Source: Lachnospiraceae bacterium (lineage in GTDB: Bacteria > Bacillota > Clostridia > Lachnospirales > Lachnospiraceae). Taken from it: 24,320 nucleotides of DNA. The notes under the pieces were generated by a model. The model worked only from the letters and a program-made list of their open reading frames with translations. It searched no databases and was not told the origin of the DNA. Positions 1-8,013 of this stretch are shown in pieces; the first letter of the stretch is position 1; each line of letters starts with the position of its first letter. The stretch spans positions 1 through 24,320 of the forward strand of contig JAFSRL010000158.1 of NCBI GenBank assembly GCA_017446125.1, read 5' to 3'. Made by a program: the position numbers and the translations under genes.

Positions 1-18
1 ACCCGTCCCCCTGACTCA
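1..18 (-). repeat. Left arm of 18-bp inverted repeat (REP-like unit, cut by window edge)
   Basis: The first 18 bases are the exact reverse complement of 1372-1389, on the other side of the aminotransferase gene. Read on the minus strand the repeat begins TGAGTCA, and its first three bases are the stop codon of the aminotransferase. The unit probably continues to the left, outside the window. That it belongs to a dispersed REP-like family is inferred from the palindromic relatives at 1373-1433. Confidence 0.75.
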
Positions 19-1326
19 CTGAAAGCATCTTCGCATCACCTCAATGACCACATCCTGCTGTTCCTTACTCATCTTAATATCCGAAGGCAGGCACAGACCG
101 CGGGCGAAGATGTCCGTCGTTACCCCGTTATGCTGCTCGCTCGCGATGTAGGCGTTCGAGCCGCCGCGCACCGCACCGTGTGTCGTGATGAATTCATGAT
201 TGCGGTAGAGGGGCTGCAAATGCATCGGCTTCCAGATGGGACGTCCTTCCGCATTGAACGCGTTCATCGCTTCCAAAAGCTCCGTCGGGCAGGACTTGTT
301 TTCTTCGATCTGATAGACCGCCGCCCGGTCGCCGCGTACATGTTCCTCCATGGCATCCGCATCGATGAGCGCACAGGAAAGCCAGTAGTTGCCGCCGCCG
401 AAAACCGTGAGCGGAAGATCCTTTAATCCTTCCTTGTAACGCTCGAAGATTTCCTTCTTGCGTGCAATGTGCTCCGCGAGGAAATCCCACTGTCCGCGGA
501 TGACACCGGCGACCACGTTGCTGATGCGGTAATTGTAGCCCAGCTCCTCATGCTCGTACCAGGGCGCGTCCTCTCTGGACTGGGTGCTCCACTTTTTCGC
601 CCGGTCCGCGCTCTCATCGTCGTGCGTCAAAAGCATGCCGCCGGCGCTTCCCGTAATGATCTTGTTGCCGTTGAAGCTGATGATGCCGTAATCGCCGAAC
701 GACCCCGCGGGGACACCGTCCGCCATGGTGCCCAGGCTTTCCGCCGCATCCTCGATCAAAAGCGCACCGTGCGCTTCACAGATCTTTTTGATTTCACGAA
801 TTCTTCCCGGCACACCGTAAAGATGCACGAAGACCACAATCTTTACATCCGGATAAAGCGCAAACGCTTTCTCAAGCGCTTCCGGGTCCATGTTCCAGGT
901 CTCGCGCTCGGAGTCGATGAAGACGGGCTCCGCGCCCTCATACACCACGGGATTGACGGACGCATCAAACGTCATGTCCGTGCAGAAGACACGCTTGCCA
1001 AGCAACGCGCCGCCGGCACCCAAGCCCTGCGGCGTGTTGACGCCGGTCGATGTGTTGTAGAGCTTTAGCGCGGCAAGCTTCACCGCCAAGTGAATCGCCG
1101 CCGTGCCGTTGACCAGGGCAACAGCCCGTTTCACGTTCATGTATTCCGCGACCGTTTTTTCAATCGCGTCGATGTTTTCGCCCACCGTCGTCATCCAGCC
1201 GGATTCGTATGCCGCCTGCATGTACTTCAGTTCCGCCCCGTCGTGCATCGTGGGCGAGGCAAGATGTGCGCGGCTTGCCAAAGGTGTGATGCCGGCAAAG
1301 CGGCTGTCGGATTTAAAATCGTGCAT
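16..1326 (-). CDS. DegT/DnrJ/EryC1/StrS-family PLP-dependent aminotransferase
   Basis: This is a fold-type I, pyridoxal-phosphate aminotransferase of the family that transfers an amino group from glutamate to keto-sugars, usually nucleotide-linked sugars for surface glycans. Visible motifs are NGTAAIHL near residue 73 (cofactor phosphate binding), EDAAES with Asp193, and SFNGNKIIT with Lys222 as the expected Schiff-base lysine. The start is ATG at 1326 because AGGAGG lies six bases upstream; an upstream in-frame start at 1347 has no such site. At 436 aa it is longer than the usual 370-400, with an extra stretch around residues 90-110. It stands alone: no sugar-biosynthesis gene is nearby, so the substrate cannot be named. 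It is bracketed by an inverted repeat whose left arm supplies the stop codon. Confidence 0.9.
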   Translation of the reverse strand: MHDFKSDSRFAGITPLASRAHLASPTMHDGAELKYMQAAYESGWMTTVGENIDAIEKTVAEYMNVKRAVALVNGTAAIHLAVKLAALKLYNTSTGVNTPQGLGAGGALLGKRVFCTDMTFDASVNPVVYEGAEPVFIDSERETWNMDPEALEKAFALYPDVKIVVFVHLYGVPGRIREIKKICEAHGALLIEDAAESLGTMADGVPAGSFGDYGIISFNGNKIITGSAGGMLLTHDDESADRAKKWSTQSREDAPWYEHEELGYNYRISNVVAGVIRGQWDFLAEHIARKKEIFERYKEGLKDLPLTVFGGGNYWLSCALIDADAMEEHVRGDRAAVYQIEENKSCPTELLEAMNAFNAEGRPIWKPMHLQPLYRNHEFITTHGAVRGGSNAYIASEQHNGVTTDIFARGLCLPSDIKMSKEQQDVVIEVMRRCFQ

Positions 1327-1371
1327 GGTGTTCCTCCTGTGTATCATACCGTATCATATTTTACCACAAAA

Positions 1372-1389
1372 TGAGTCAGGGGGACGGGT
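1372..1389 (+). repeat. Right arm of 18-bp inverted repeat flanking the aminotransferase gene
   Basis: It is a perfect reverse complement of bases 1-18. The two arms point outward from the gene and lie 1353 bp apart. This arm lies about 45 bp upstream of the aminotransferase start codon and overlaps the palindrome at 1373-1399. Confidence 0.8.
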
Positions 1390-1433
1390 GCAGTGACTCT
1401 GAGGTGACATTTGGACCTGTCCCCTTTGTCACC
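1373..1433. repeat. Two tandem palindromic units (REP-like)
   Basis: Unit A (1373-1399) has arms GAGTCA and TGACTC around a G-rich centre. Unit B (1403-1433) has arms GGTGACA and TGTCACC, with a second palindrome GGAC-CT-GTCC nested in the middle. They lie in the divergent intergenic region between the aminotransferase and DUF1846 genes. Their form, paired small imperfect palindromes between genes, is that of REP or REPIN elements. No RAYT transposase gene is in the window. Unit B could also fold as a weak bidirectional hairpin in RNA. Confidence 0.6.
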
Positions 1434-1440
1434 TGTTTTG

Positions 1441-1449
1441 TGGTATGAT
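1441..1449 (+). promoter_or_regulatory. Extended -10 promoter for the DUF1846 gene
   Basis: TGGTATGAT fits an extended -10 (TG-n-TATAAT, one mismatch), 38 bp before the DUF1846 start codon. No good -35 is present at 16-18 bp spacing, where the palindrome at 1403-1433 lies. Confidence 0.4.
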
Positions 1450-1487
1450 GGATAATGTAGATTTTGATTTCACTTCGGGAGGACACC

Positions 1488-2969
1488 ATGCGGGGCATTG
1501 CATTTGACAACGATCAGTATTTGAAATTACAGTCAGAGAAAATCCGTGAACGGATAAGACAGTTTGACAAGCTCTATCTGGAATTCGGCGGAAAGCTCTT
1601 CGACGACTTCCATGCCTCCCGTGTTCTGCCGGGATTTCACCCGGACTCAAAAATCCGCATGCTGCTGCAATTAAAGGATGATGTCGAAATTGTCTTAGCG
1701 ATTAATGCGGCGGACATCGAAAAGAACAAGGTCCGCGGTGACTTGGGGATTACCTACGACATGGATGTGCTGCGTCTGATTGACGCCTTCCGCGCTTACG
1801 GCTTGTATGTGGGCAGCGTCGTGTTAACGCGGTTTGACGCTTCGGAGCCGGTCGTGGCGTACCAGAAAAAATTAGAGGCGCTGGGCGTCAAGGTCTACCG
1901 CCATTATTCCATTCCGGGCTATCCTTCAAACGTACCCCTCATCATCAGCGAGGAGGGCTACGGCAAGAATGACTACATCGAAACAAAGAACCCGCTGGTT
2001 GTCGTCACGGCGCCGGGACCCGGCAGCGGCAAAATGGCGGTTTGTCTTTCCCAGCTCTATCAGGAGCACAAGCACGGCGTGAAGGCGGGCTACGCGAAGT
2101 TTGAAACCTTCCCCATCTGGAACCTTCCGCTCATGCATCCGGTGAACCTTGCCTACGAAGCAGCGACCGCGGATCTTTCCGACACGAATATGATCGACCC
2201 CTATCACCTGGAGGCGTACGGGGAAACGACGGTCAACTATAACCGCGACGTGGAGGTCTTCCCCATTCTGAACAGTATGTTCAGGGAAATCTTCGGCTCC
2301 TCGCCGTATCAGTCGCCCACGGACATGGGCGTCAACATGGTGGGGAACTGCATCATCGATGACGAGGTTGCCCGCGCCGCGGCGAAGCAGGAAATCTTAC
2401 GGCGCTACTTCAAGGAACGTTGCGAATTCCGCAAGGGCAATACCGGCGAGGAAGGCATCGAGAAGCTCGAGCTTTTGATGAAGAAGGCGGATGTCACGAT
2501 TCAGGACCGTCCGGTGGTTGCCGCCGCAAACTTAAAGGCGGAGATGACCGGCTCTCCCGCGGCTGCCATCGAGTTGAGCGACGGACGCGTCATAACCGGT
2601 AAGACAAGCGCACTGATGGGTCCCTCCTCCGCGATGCTTTTGAATGCACTGAAAACACTTGCGGGCGTCGCCGATGATGTCGAGCTCATCGGAAGCGAAA
2701 TCATTGAGCCGATACAGAACCTGAAGACGAAGCACTTGGGGAACAAAAACCCGCATTTGCATATCGGCGAAATCTTAATCGCACTCACGATTTGCGCGGC
2801 AACGGACGAAAATGCGCAGCGTGCCCTCGATGTCTTAGATCAGTTGGAAGGGTGCGAAGTGCATTCCTCCGTGATTCTGTCCTCCGTTGACGAAAACACC
2901 TTCAGCAAGTTAAAGGTGCACTTAACGTGTGAGCCCAAGTATCAGTCAAGCAATCTGTTTCACGGCTAA
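1488..2969 (+). CDS. DUF1846 domain-containing protein
   Basis: A 493-aa cytoplasmic protein that matches the DUF1846 family over its full expected length (about 500 aa). This family is widespread in Firmicutes and has no firm function. The N-terminal third opens with a typical GIAFDNDQYLKLQSEKI stretch. A P-loop-like VTAPGPGSGK lies near residues 180-190, followed by the family's conserved IWNLPLMHPVNLAYEAAT block. No signal peptide or membrane segment is seen. The ATG at 1488 is preceded by GGGAGG at five bases; the upstream in-frame ATG at 1464 has no ribosome-binding site. It is transcribed alone, divergently from the aminotransferase. Its stop codon is followed directly, with no spacer, by the stop of the convergent kinase gene. 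Confidence 0.9.
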   Translation: MRGIAFDNDQYLKLQSEKIRERIRQFDKLYLEFGGKLFDDFHASRVLPGFHPDSKIRMLLQLKDDVEIVLAINAADIEKNKVRGDLGITYDMDVLRLIDAFRAYGLYVGSVVLTRFDASEPVVAYQKKLEALGVKVYRHYSIPGYPSNVPLIISEEGYGKNDYIETKNPLVVVTAPGPGSGKMAVCLSQLYQEHKHGVKAGYAKFETFPIWNLPLMHPVNLAYEAATADLSDTNMIDPYHLEAYGETTVNYNRDVEVFPILNSMFREIFGSSPYQSPTDMGVNMVGNCIIDDEVARAAAKQEILRRYFKERCEFRKGNTGEEGIEKLELLMKKADVTIQDRPVVAAANLKAEMTGSPAAAIELSDGRVITGKTSALMGPSSAMLLNALKTLAGVADDVELIGSEIIEPIQNLKTKHLGNKNPHLHIGEILIALTICAATDENAQRALDVLDQLEGCEVHSSVILSSVDENTFSKLKVHLTCEPKYQSSNLFHG

Positions 2970-4673
2970 TCACTCCCACAGCATTGCCTGGTCAACGTGC
3001 GTTTTTGTCCCCTCCGGGAAGGTGGCTGCGACCGATGTTTTCGCAAGATCGATTGTGTCCGATAACGTCAGGCGCTTTGCCGCAAGGGCAAGGGAAAGGT
3101 CCGCCGCCTCTTCGACCTGTGTATTCATTAAGATTTCCTCTGTCAGGCGCAGTGCCTGCAACAGCTCTTCCTTTGCAATCCCGTCCGCTTTGAAGCGCGC
3201 CGCATTCATGTGAATCTGGTAGAGTGTTTCCTCGCACACCATCAGCGTTGTCGTCGCGTTGTCCGCACCCGCATGCACCTTTTGCAGGCAGTCATTCAAA
3301 TCCTTCCAGTATTCCTCATAGCCCACCATTTGATCGCCGCTTGCCTCAGGGCGCGTCAGTTGCGCGTAGTAAGAAGCAATCGCCAAAAGGGTGGAAGAAA
3401 GCTCCCTGCGTTCTTCACTTAGACGCGTACTTTCCGCCGCCGCCTTTAAATACGGGTAGGCAAGATTCTTGTTGCCGTTTCCCTCATAACAGTAAAAATA
3501 CGCCAGACCCATCCGGTAATCCAGATAGTCCCTGCCGTCGCTTCCCTCTTCGAGTGACAAAACGGGTTCCTTCCCGTCAGGCCCCTTCGTGCTGATAATC
3601 TCAAGAAATGATGCATCCTCAAAGCCGGAGTAAACCCCGTCCGCAAGATAGACGCGCTCCAACAGGGCTAAGTACGCCTCCTCACGCTTCGGGTCGCACA
3701 AAATGGCGTTGCGCAGAGCGGATACCTTTTCCGCCTCTGTCACATTGCCGTAGGACGCGTCGATGTACGCCTGATAGGAGGCGGCAGCTTCTTTTTTCTT
3801 TGCGCTTTGCGTTACGCCCATTAAGGTGCACACGCCCGCGACCGTCAACGCTGCGAAGACAGCCGCGCCCTTTAGGACTGTGCGACGCGCGGCGCTGTTA
3901 TCCTCCAGGCGCAACTGCCGCAAATCTCTTGCCACCTCCTGACAGTTGTTGTAGCGCTTACGCGGGTCGTACATCGTGCACTTTTTGATGATTTTATTCA
4001 AGTCCGCATCACTGACCGCGGGCAGCTCCCCGTTTGGACGCTTGCCCGTAAAGAGATGGTAAAGCGTCCTGCCCAGACAATAGATGTCCGAGCGCGCGTC
4101 CGCAAAGCCCTTGCGCTGTTCCGGCGACGCGTACGCCGGTGTCCCGTCACATACGATCTCATCGCTCACATGCCCGTATTGCACGGCGGCGCCGAAGTCG
4201 ATCAAGCGGATTTCCCCGTCCGGATTTAGGATGATGTTTTCGGGCTTTAAGTCGCGGTAGATGATGGGCGGTTTTCTTGTGTGCAGGTAGTGCAGCACAT
4301 CACACAAAAAGAGTCCAATCTCGATTGTCTTTTTACGGTCCGTGCCCTCCGTGACCTCGATGAGCTCCTCTAAGGTTCTTCCCGGAAAGTAATCCATGAT
4401 GACATAGAAGTGATGCGCGTCCTCCACGACATCCACGATGCGCGGCAACAGCGGATGCTCCAAGTGCTTTAGGATTTCAATCTCCGCATTCAAAGAATTC
4501 CTTGCCACGGTGTCGGAGACCTTTGTGCCGCTGCGGATCTCCTTGATTGCCCAGAGCTTTCCGGTCCGCGCATGGCGCGCCAGATAGACCGCACTGGTTC
4601 CGCCGTTTCCGATCCGCCGTAAGATTCTGTACTTGTTGTCAACGAGCGCGCCCTCGCGGCATTTTTCTCTCAC
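2970..4673 (-). CDS. Membrane-anchored serine/threonine protein kinase (Hanks type)
   Basis: A 567-aa protein with a cytoplasmic kinase domain at about residues 13-255, one membrane helix at about 267-288 and an extracytoplasmic C-terminal region of about 280 residues, helix-rich and possibly TPR-like. Kinase motifs are complete: glycine loop GNGGTSAVY (22-30), Lys44, helix-C Glu64, catalytic YRDLKPEN (Asp141, Asn146), DFG (159-161) and GTPAYASPEQ in the activation segment. The usual His of HRD is Tyr. It lacks PASTA repeats, so it is not the PrkC/IreK/Stk1 type. The start is GTG at 4673, overlapping the upstream stop as GTGA, with AAGGAGG eight bases before it. It is co-transcribed with the surface protein gene. 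No partner phosphatase is seen nearby. Confidence 0.9.
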   Translation of the reverse strand: MREKCREGALVDNKYRILRRIGNGGTSAVYLARHARTGKLWAIKEIRSGTKVSDTVARNSLNAEIEILKHLEHPLLPRIVDVVEDAHHFYVIMDYFPGRTLEELIEVTEGTDRKKTIEIGLFLCDVLHYLHTRKPPIIYRDLKPENIILNPDGEIRLIDFGAAVQYGHVSDEIVCDGTPAYASPEQRKGFADARSDIYCLGRTLYHLFTGKRPNGELPAVSDADLNKIIKKCTMYDPRKRYNNCQEVARDLRQLRLEDNSAARRTVLKGAAVFAALTVAGVCTLMGVTQSAKKKEAAASYQAYIDASYGNVTEAEKVSALRNAILCDPKREEAYLALLERVYLADGVYSGFEDASFLEIISTKGPDGKEPVLSLEEGSDGRDYLDYRMGLAYFYCYEGNGNKNLAYPYLKAAAESTRLSEERRELSSTLLAIASYYAQLTRPEASGDQMVGYEEYWKDLNDCLQKVHAGADNATTTLMVCEETLYQIHMNAARFKADGIAKEELLQALRLTEEILMNTQVEEAADLSLALAAKRLTLSDTIDLAKTSVAATFPEGTKTHVDQAMLWE

Positions 4674-6637
4674 TTACGCCGCCTCCTTACCTGCAGTACC
4701 GCCGCCAGCGCAGCCGTGCTGATTGTCAAAACAACAATCAATAGCACCGTGCCTGCATTGAGTCCGCTCTTTGTTACCTCCTGCGCCTCTTCCTGTCCCG
4801 TCACAAGTACATCGCGGTAGGTCACCTCACTGCGGTTGCCCGCTTTGTCGATGCCGGCAATTCGTACGGTATGCGCAAGGTTGTCGCCCTCAAGGACCAC
4901 ATCCAGTTTTCCGCCCAGCGCCCTAAGGGCTTCCGATGAAAAGACTGCTTCTCCGGTTCCGTCTGTCGTTACGCGTACTTCCGTGATTTCATAATCGTCC
5001 GTGACGAGCACCGTGACGGTGTGTGAAGCTTCCTCGTAAACACCGTTACTTTCAATTCCTTCCGTCAGGATGTACGGACAGACGCGGTCAAGGATAAAGT
5101 CCACCGAACTCTCGACGCGGCTTGACTCGATGCGGGCAAGATCGTCCTTCGTACAGATGCCCGCGCTGTAGATGCCGTCTTCTTTGAAGTTGTCACTCTT
5201 TACGACATAGGTGTAGCAATGCTTCTTTTCGTTTTTTGTCTGTGCGACCGTATAGTCCACGCCCGCCTCCAGCAGCGTCACCCTGCTGTTGAAGGAAAGT
5301 GTCATCTGTTTTTCCCATACGGTCCGCTCCGTGTATTGCAGGATGATGAGCTGCGGCGCCTTGTTGGTGTAGCCTTCCTTCACCAGCGCACCGGTCGCCT
5401 CGTCCAGCACAAAGATGCTTCCTTCTCCATCCGTCATATAAACGATGGTCTTCTTTGTACGGTTTCCTTTTTTGTCCGAAACCTCCACGGACAGGGTGTG
5501 AACTTCCTTTTGATAAGGATCCGCCGGCAGTGCCTCCACGATGACCTCATGCAGACCTTTGCCTTCTTTCAGCTCTGCCTGTAGTTCTTTTACGGGATTG
5601 TCTGAGGTCTGCAGCGTGACGTGCAGTGTCTCTTCGTCAATCTCGTCTCCCAAAATCATGACCTCCGGCACAAAGACGTCTTCCCCCGCATCCGTTTTGT
5701 CCTCAAACTCCGGCGTTAAGAAAATCTCCGGCATTCTGTTTTCTTCCTGCGGCGGCGCCACATAAATCCAAGGGCTGTATACGGTGCAGCCGTCAATGAG
5801 AATGATGAATTGATGCGTGCCCTCTGTTTTGACCTCAAAACGGAAGGTGATGAATTCATCGTCGAAGGCACCCTCCTCCACGAAGAATTCGACGTCGCCG
5901 CTCACCACGACAAAGGGCCATGCCTCATCGTTCAAGTGCTCCTTCGAGATTCTGATGGTACCGGTGAGTCCGTCGCTTACGCTCACAACGCTTTCCGCAT
6001 CAATGACCCGTTCCGCGTTCAAATCCGTGAAGACGGAAAACACAACTTCCGGTGTTCCGCTTTGCCAGACCCTGGGCTGCGGTACGGGCGCCGCCTTTCT
6101 TGAAAACACCTTCGGCTTGGGTGCGGGCACGCTTTGTGCGACATCCGCAATTTCCGGAATGATCTCTGTCTCCAAAACGTCTTTTTCCTCAGGCTGCGGT
6201 ATGACCTTCGGTGCGGGAAAAGCCTTCGGTGCCGGTTCCCGGGGTTTGGATTCATTCGCGTCGTCGTACCGCGGCGAAGACGGTTGTGCCGGCTGCGGTG
6301 AAGACGGTTGCGCAGGCTGCGGTGAAGACGGTTGCGCAGGCGGTGTGCTGCCGGATTCTTCCCCGCCGGCTGCCGCACCGCCGGATGACTCCGATGCGCC
6401 GGTCGATTCCGATGCACCGGTTGATTCCGATGCACCGGTCGACTCCGTTGCGCCGGTTGATTCCGATGCACCGGTCGACTCCAATGCGCCGGCCGGTTCC
6501 GTGAGCATAACTTCCGGCGCTTCAATATCCACCTTGGCGGCAGCCTGCATCCCGCGGCTCATCATCGTGACCACAAGAAGCACCGTGACAACAGCTTTGC
6601 CCAATCCCCTCTTGTACCTTCTCAATTCCCCCTGCAT
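4670..6637 (-). CDS. Membrane-anchored repeat-bearing surface protein with Ig-like segments (unknown function)
   Basis: A 655-aa protein that I cannot assign to a named family. It has a signal-peptide-like N-terminus (basic residues, then a hydrophobic core at about 14-26), six copies of a Ser/Thr-rich hexapeptide (ESTGAS-type, about 50-86) and three copies of a Pro-rich octapeptide (PAQPSSPQ, about 99-122). A long extracellular part follows with beta-rich, Ig-like segments carrying D-K-x-G-N-R motifs typical of surface proteins in this group. It ends with a membrane helix at about 628-650 and a short Arg-rich tail. There is no LPxTG sorting signal. The low-complexity stretches look like a wall-spanning stalk. 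The start at 6637 is chosen for AAGGAGG six bases upstream, rather than the in-frame start at 6682. It overlaps the kinase gene by 4 nt, suggesting translational coupling and a shared role at the membrane (inference). Confidence 0.8.
   Translation of the reverse strand: MQGELRRYKRGLGKAVVTVLLVVTMMSRGMQAAAKVDIEAPEVMLTEPAGALESTGASESTGATESTGASESTGASESTGASESSGGAAAGGEESGSTPPAQPSSPQPAQPSSPQPAQPSSPRYDDANESKPREPAPKAFPAPKVIPQPEEKDVLETEIIPEIADVAQSVPAPKPKVFSRKAAPVPQPRVWQSGTPEVVFSVFTDLNAERVIDAESVVSVSDGLTGTIRISKEHLNDEAWPFVVVSGDVEFFVEEGAFDDEFITFRFEVKTEGTHQFIILIDGCTVYSPWIYVAPPQEENRMPEIFLTPEFEDKTDAGEDVFVPEVMILGDEIDEETLHVTLQTSDNPVKELQAELKEGKGLHEVIVEALPADPYQKEVHTLSVEVSDKKGNRTKKTIVYMTDGEGSIFVLDEATGALVKEGYTNKAPQLIILQYTERTVWEKQMTLSFNSRVTLLEAGVDYTVAQTKNEKKHCYTYVVKSDNFKEDGIYSAGICTKDDLARIESSRVESSVDFILDRVCPYILTEGIESNGVYEEASHTVTVLVTDDYEITEVRVTTDGTGEAVFSSEALRALGGKLDVVLEGDNLAHTVRIAGIDKAGNRSEVTYRDVLVTGQEEAQEVTKSGLNAGTVLLIVVLTISTAALAAVLQVRRRRK
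6276..6347 (-). repeat. Three 24-bp tandem repeats encoding a Pro-rich octapeptide
   Basis: Units at 6276-6299, 6300-6323 and 6324-6347 are nearly identical; the third diverges at one end. They are in frame in the surface protein gene and encode PAQPSSPQ-type units. Near-identity at DNA level suggests recent duplication. Confidence 0.85.
6381..6488 (-). repeat. Six 18-bp tandem repeats encoding a Ser/Thr-rich hexapeptide
   Basis: Six in-frame 18-bp units differ at a few, mostly synonymous, positions such as GAT/GAC and GCA/GCG. They encode ESTGAS-like hexapeptides just after the signal region of the surface protein. Copy number could change without shifting the frame. Confidence 0.85.
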
Positions 6638-6761
6638 CTTTAACCTCCTTAAAAAAGTGTATAAAAAACCACGCTGCCCCAAACAGCTCTTCCTTGTTGT
6701 ATGTTAGGTTGGATTTTGTTTCCGTAATGCTTAAGAAGTTGCACTAACAGAAGGTAAGTGG

Positions 6762-6790
6762 ATATTACACTATTTTATTTCCCGTGTAAA
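6762..6790 (-). promoter_or_regulatory. Sigma-A type promoter of the surface protein-kinase operon
   Basis: On the minus strand, TTTACA (-35, 6785-6790) and TAATAT (-10, 6762-6767) are separated by 17 bp. Transcription would start near 6755, leaving a leader of about 118 nt before the ATG at 6637. The rest of the 6638-6814 gap is AT-rich, and I see no clear terminator for the operon ending at 6815. Confidence 0.65.
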
Positions 6791-6814
6791 TACTTTTTTG
6801 GAAAAAAATAAAAT

Positions 6815-8011
6815 TCAGAATTCTTGCTTAAGTATTTCTTTTGCACGTTCTAATTGATTATCTGAACCATCTTCCAAATATTGTTCGACATCAAGCTCGC
6901 ATTCCACGTCCGGAGAAATGCCCACCTCGTGGATTTCATTGCCCTTGGGCGAGAAATAGGAGCTGATGGTAATCTTGACCGCCGTGCCGTCCTTCAAATC
7001 AATGATGCGCTGGATGACGCCCTTGCCGAAGGTCTTTGTACCCACAAGCGTTCCCGTGCCGTGGTCCTTGATGGCGCCGGAAAGAATCTCCGAAGCGGAT
7101 GCGGAGTTGCCGTTGATCAACACGACCAAGGGTTCCTTAATCGCACGCTTGCCGTCGCAGTGCTGCTCCTCGCGGTTGCCCTCGCGGTCCTCCGTATAAA
7201 CGATGAGCCCCTCCGGCAGAATCTGTCTTGCAATCTCCAACACCGCGGAAACGCTGCCGCCGGGGTTGTCCCTTAAATCAAGGATCAGACCCTTCATGCC
7301 CTGCGCGCGCAAGTCCGCCATCGCGTCCTCAAACTGTGTCACGGTGATTTCGTCAAACTCCGAAATCCGCAGGTACCCGATCTCATCCTCCATCATTTCA
7401 TGGGAAACCGTGGGAGACTCAATCTTCTTTCTTACGATGTCGCGCTCGAAGCTTTCTCCGTCGCGGGAGAACTTCACATGAACACTCGTCCCTTCTTCGC
7501 CCTTGATGAGCGTCACGACCTCCGTCGTCGACATGCCCACGGTGCTCTCACCAGCAACCTCTATGATCAGATCGCCTTCCATCAGGCCTGCTGCCTCCGC
7601 AGGTGACCCCTCAAAGACACCCACGATCTTCGCGATCTGCATTTCCTCGTCGAGCCCCACATACGCACCGATTCCGTAGTAGATGCCCTGCGTCTGGTTC
7701 ATGACGGCATCCAGCTCTTCCTTGGAATAGTATTCCGAATACGGGTCCTTAAGCGCCGCCACCATGCCGCGGTAGATGCCCTCGGTCACAGCCTCGTCAT
7801 CAATATCCGTTTTATAATAGTAGTTGTGCAGCACGGAATCGACCGTGGAAATCTTCTTCGCGACCTGCTCATCCATCAGGTTCGATTTCTGTGCACCCAA
7901 AAGCAGCGTGCCGTTGGAAAGCATCACAATAAATATCACGCAGAAAAGCGCGACCGATGCGCAAACCCCGATCAGAATGCCGATGCCTAAATTGTTGCTC
8001 TTTTTTTCCAT
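6815..8011 (-). CDS. S41-family C-terminal processing peptidase (CtpA/CtpB-like)
   Basis: A 398-aa serine protease anchored by an N-terminal membrane helix (about 9-31), with the rest outside the membrane. A PDZ domain lies at about 110-185, and the S41 catalytic region follows. The GNSASASEI motif gives Ser305 and FGKGVIQ gives Lys330 and Gln334, the same 25-residue Ser-Lys spacing as in B. subtilis CtpB. Family members trim unstructured C-termini of extracytoplasmic proteins; in Bacillus ctpB lies near ftsEX. The ATG at 8011 lies two bases after the stop of the M23 gene, which suggests coupling. An in-frame GTG at 8032, overlapping that gene, is an alternative start, and neither has a strong ribosome-binding site. 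It is the last gene of its operon. Confidence 0.9.
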   Translation of the reverse strand: MEKKSNNLGIGILIGVCASVALFCVIFIVMLSNGTLLLGAQKSNLMDEQVAKKISTVDSVLHNYYYKTDIDDEAVTEGIYRGMVAALKDPYSEYYSKEELDAVMNQTQGIYYGIGAYVGLDEEMQIAKIVGVFEGSPAEAAGLMEGDLIIEVAGESTVGMSTTEVVTLIKGEEGTSVHVKFSRDGESFERDIVRKKIESPTVSHEMMEDEIGYLRISEFDEITVTQFEDAMADLRAQGMKGLILDLRDNPGGSVSAVLEIARQILPEGLIVYTEDREGNREEQHCDGKRAIKEPLVVLINGNSASASEILSGAIKDHGTGTLVGTKTFGKGVIQRIIDLKDGTAVKITISSYFSPKGNEIHEVGISPDVECELDVEQYLEDGSDNQLERAKEILKQEF

Positions 8012-8013
8012 AA

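Noticed and set aside
469..1068. Plus-strand open frame (199 codons) opposite the aminotransferase
   Set aside because: Antisense shadow; the minus-strand frame carries all family motifs and a good ribosome-binding site.
2970..4673. Kinase as the IreK partner of the IreB protein at 20017-20292
   Set aside because: IreK-type kinases carry outer PASTA domains, which this one lacks; the two genes are also 15 kb apart in separate operons.
6276..6488. Regular short repeats that might be taken for a CRISPR array
   Set aside because: The units are directly adjacent, with no unique spacers, and are in frame within a coding gene.
5817..6707. Long plus-strand open frame (296 codons) opposite the surface protein gene
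   Set aside because: It is the antisense of the tandem repeats and low-complexity region. It has no convincing ribosome-binding site, and its product is repetitive and unlike known proteins.
6781..6814. T-rich and A-rich tracts after the CtpA-like gene as an intrinsic terminator
   Set aside because: There is only a weak T6-CC-A6 pairing without a GC stem, and the stretch overlaps the -35 region of the next operon's promoter.
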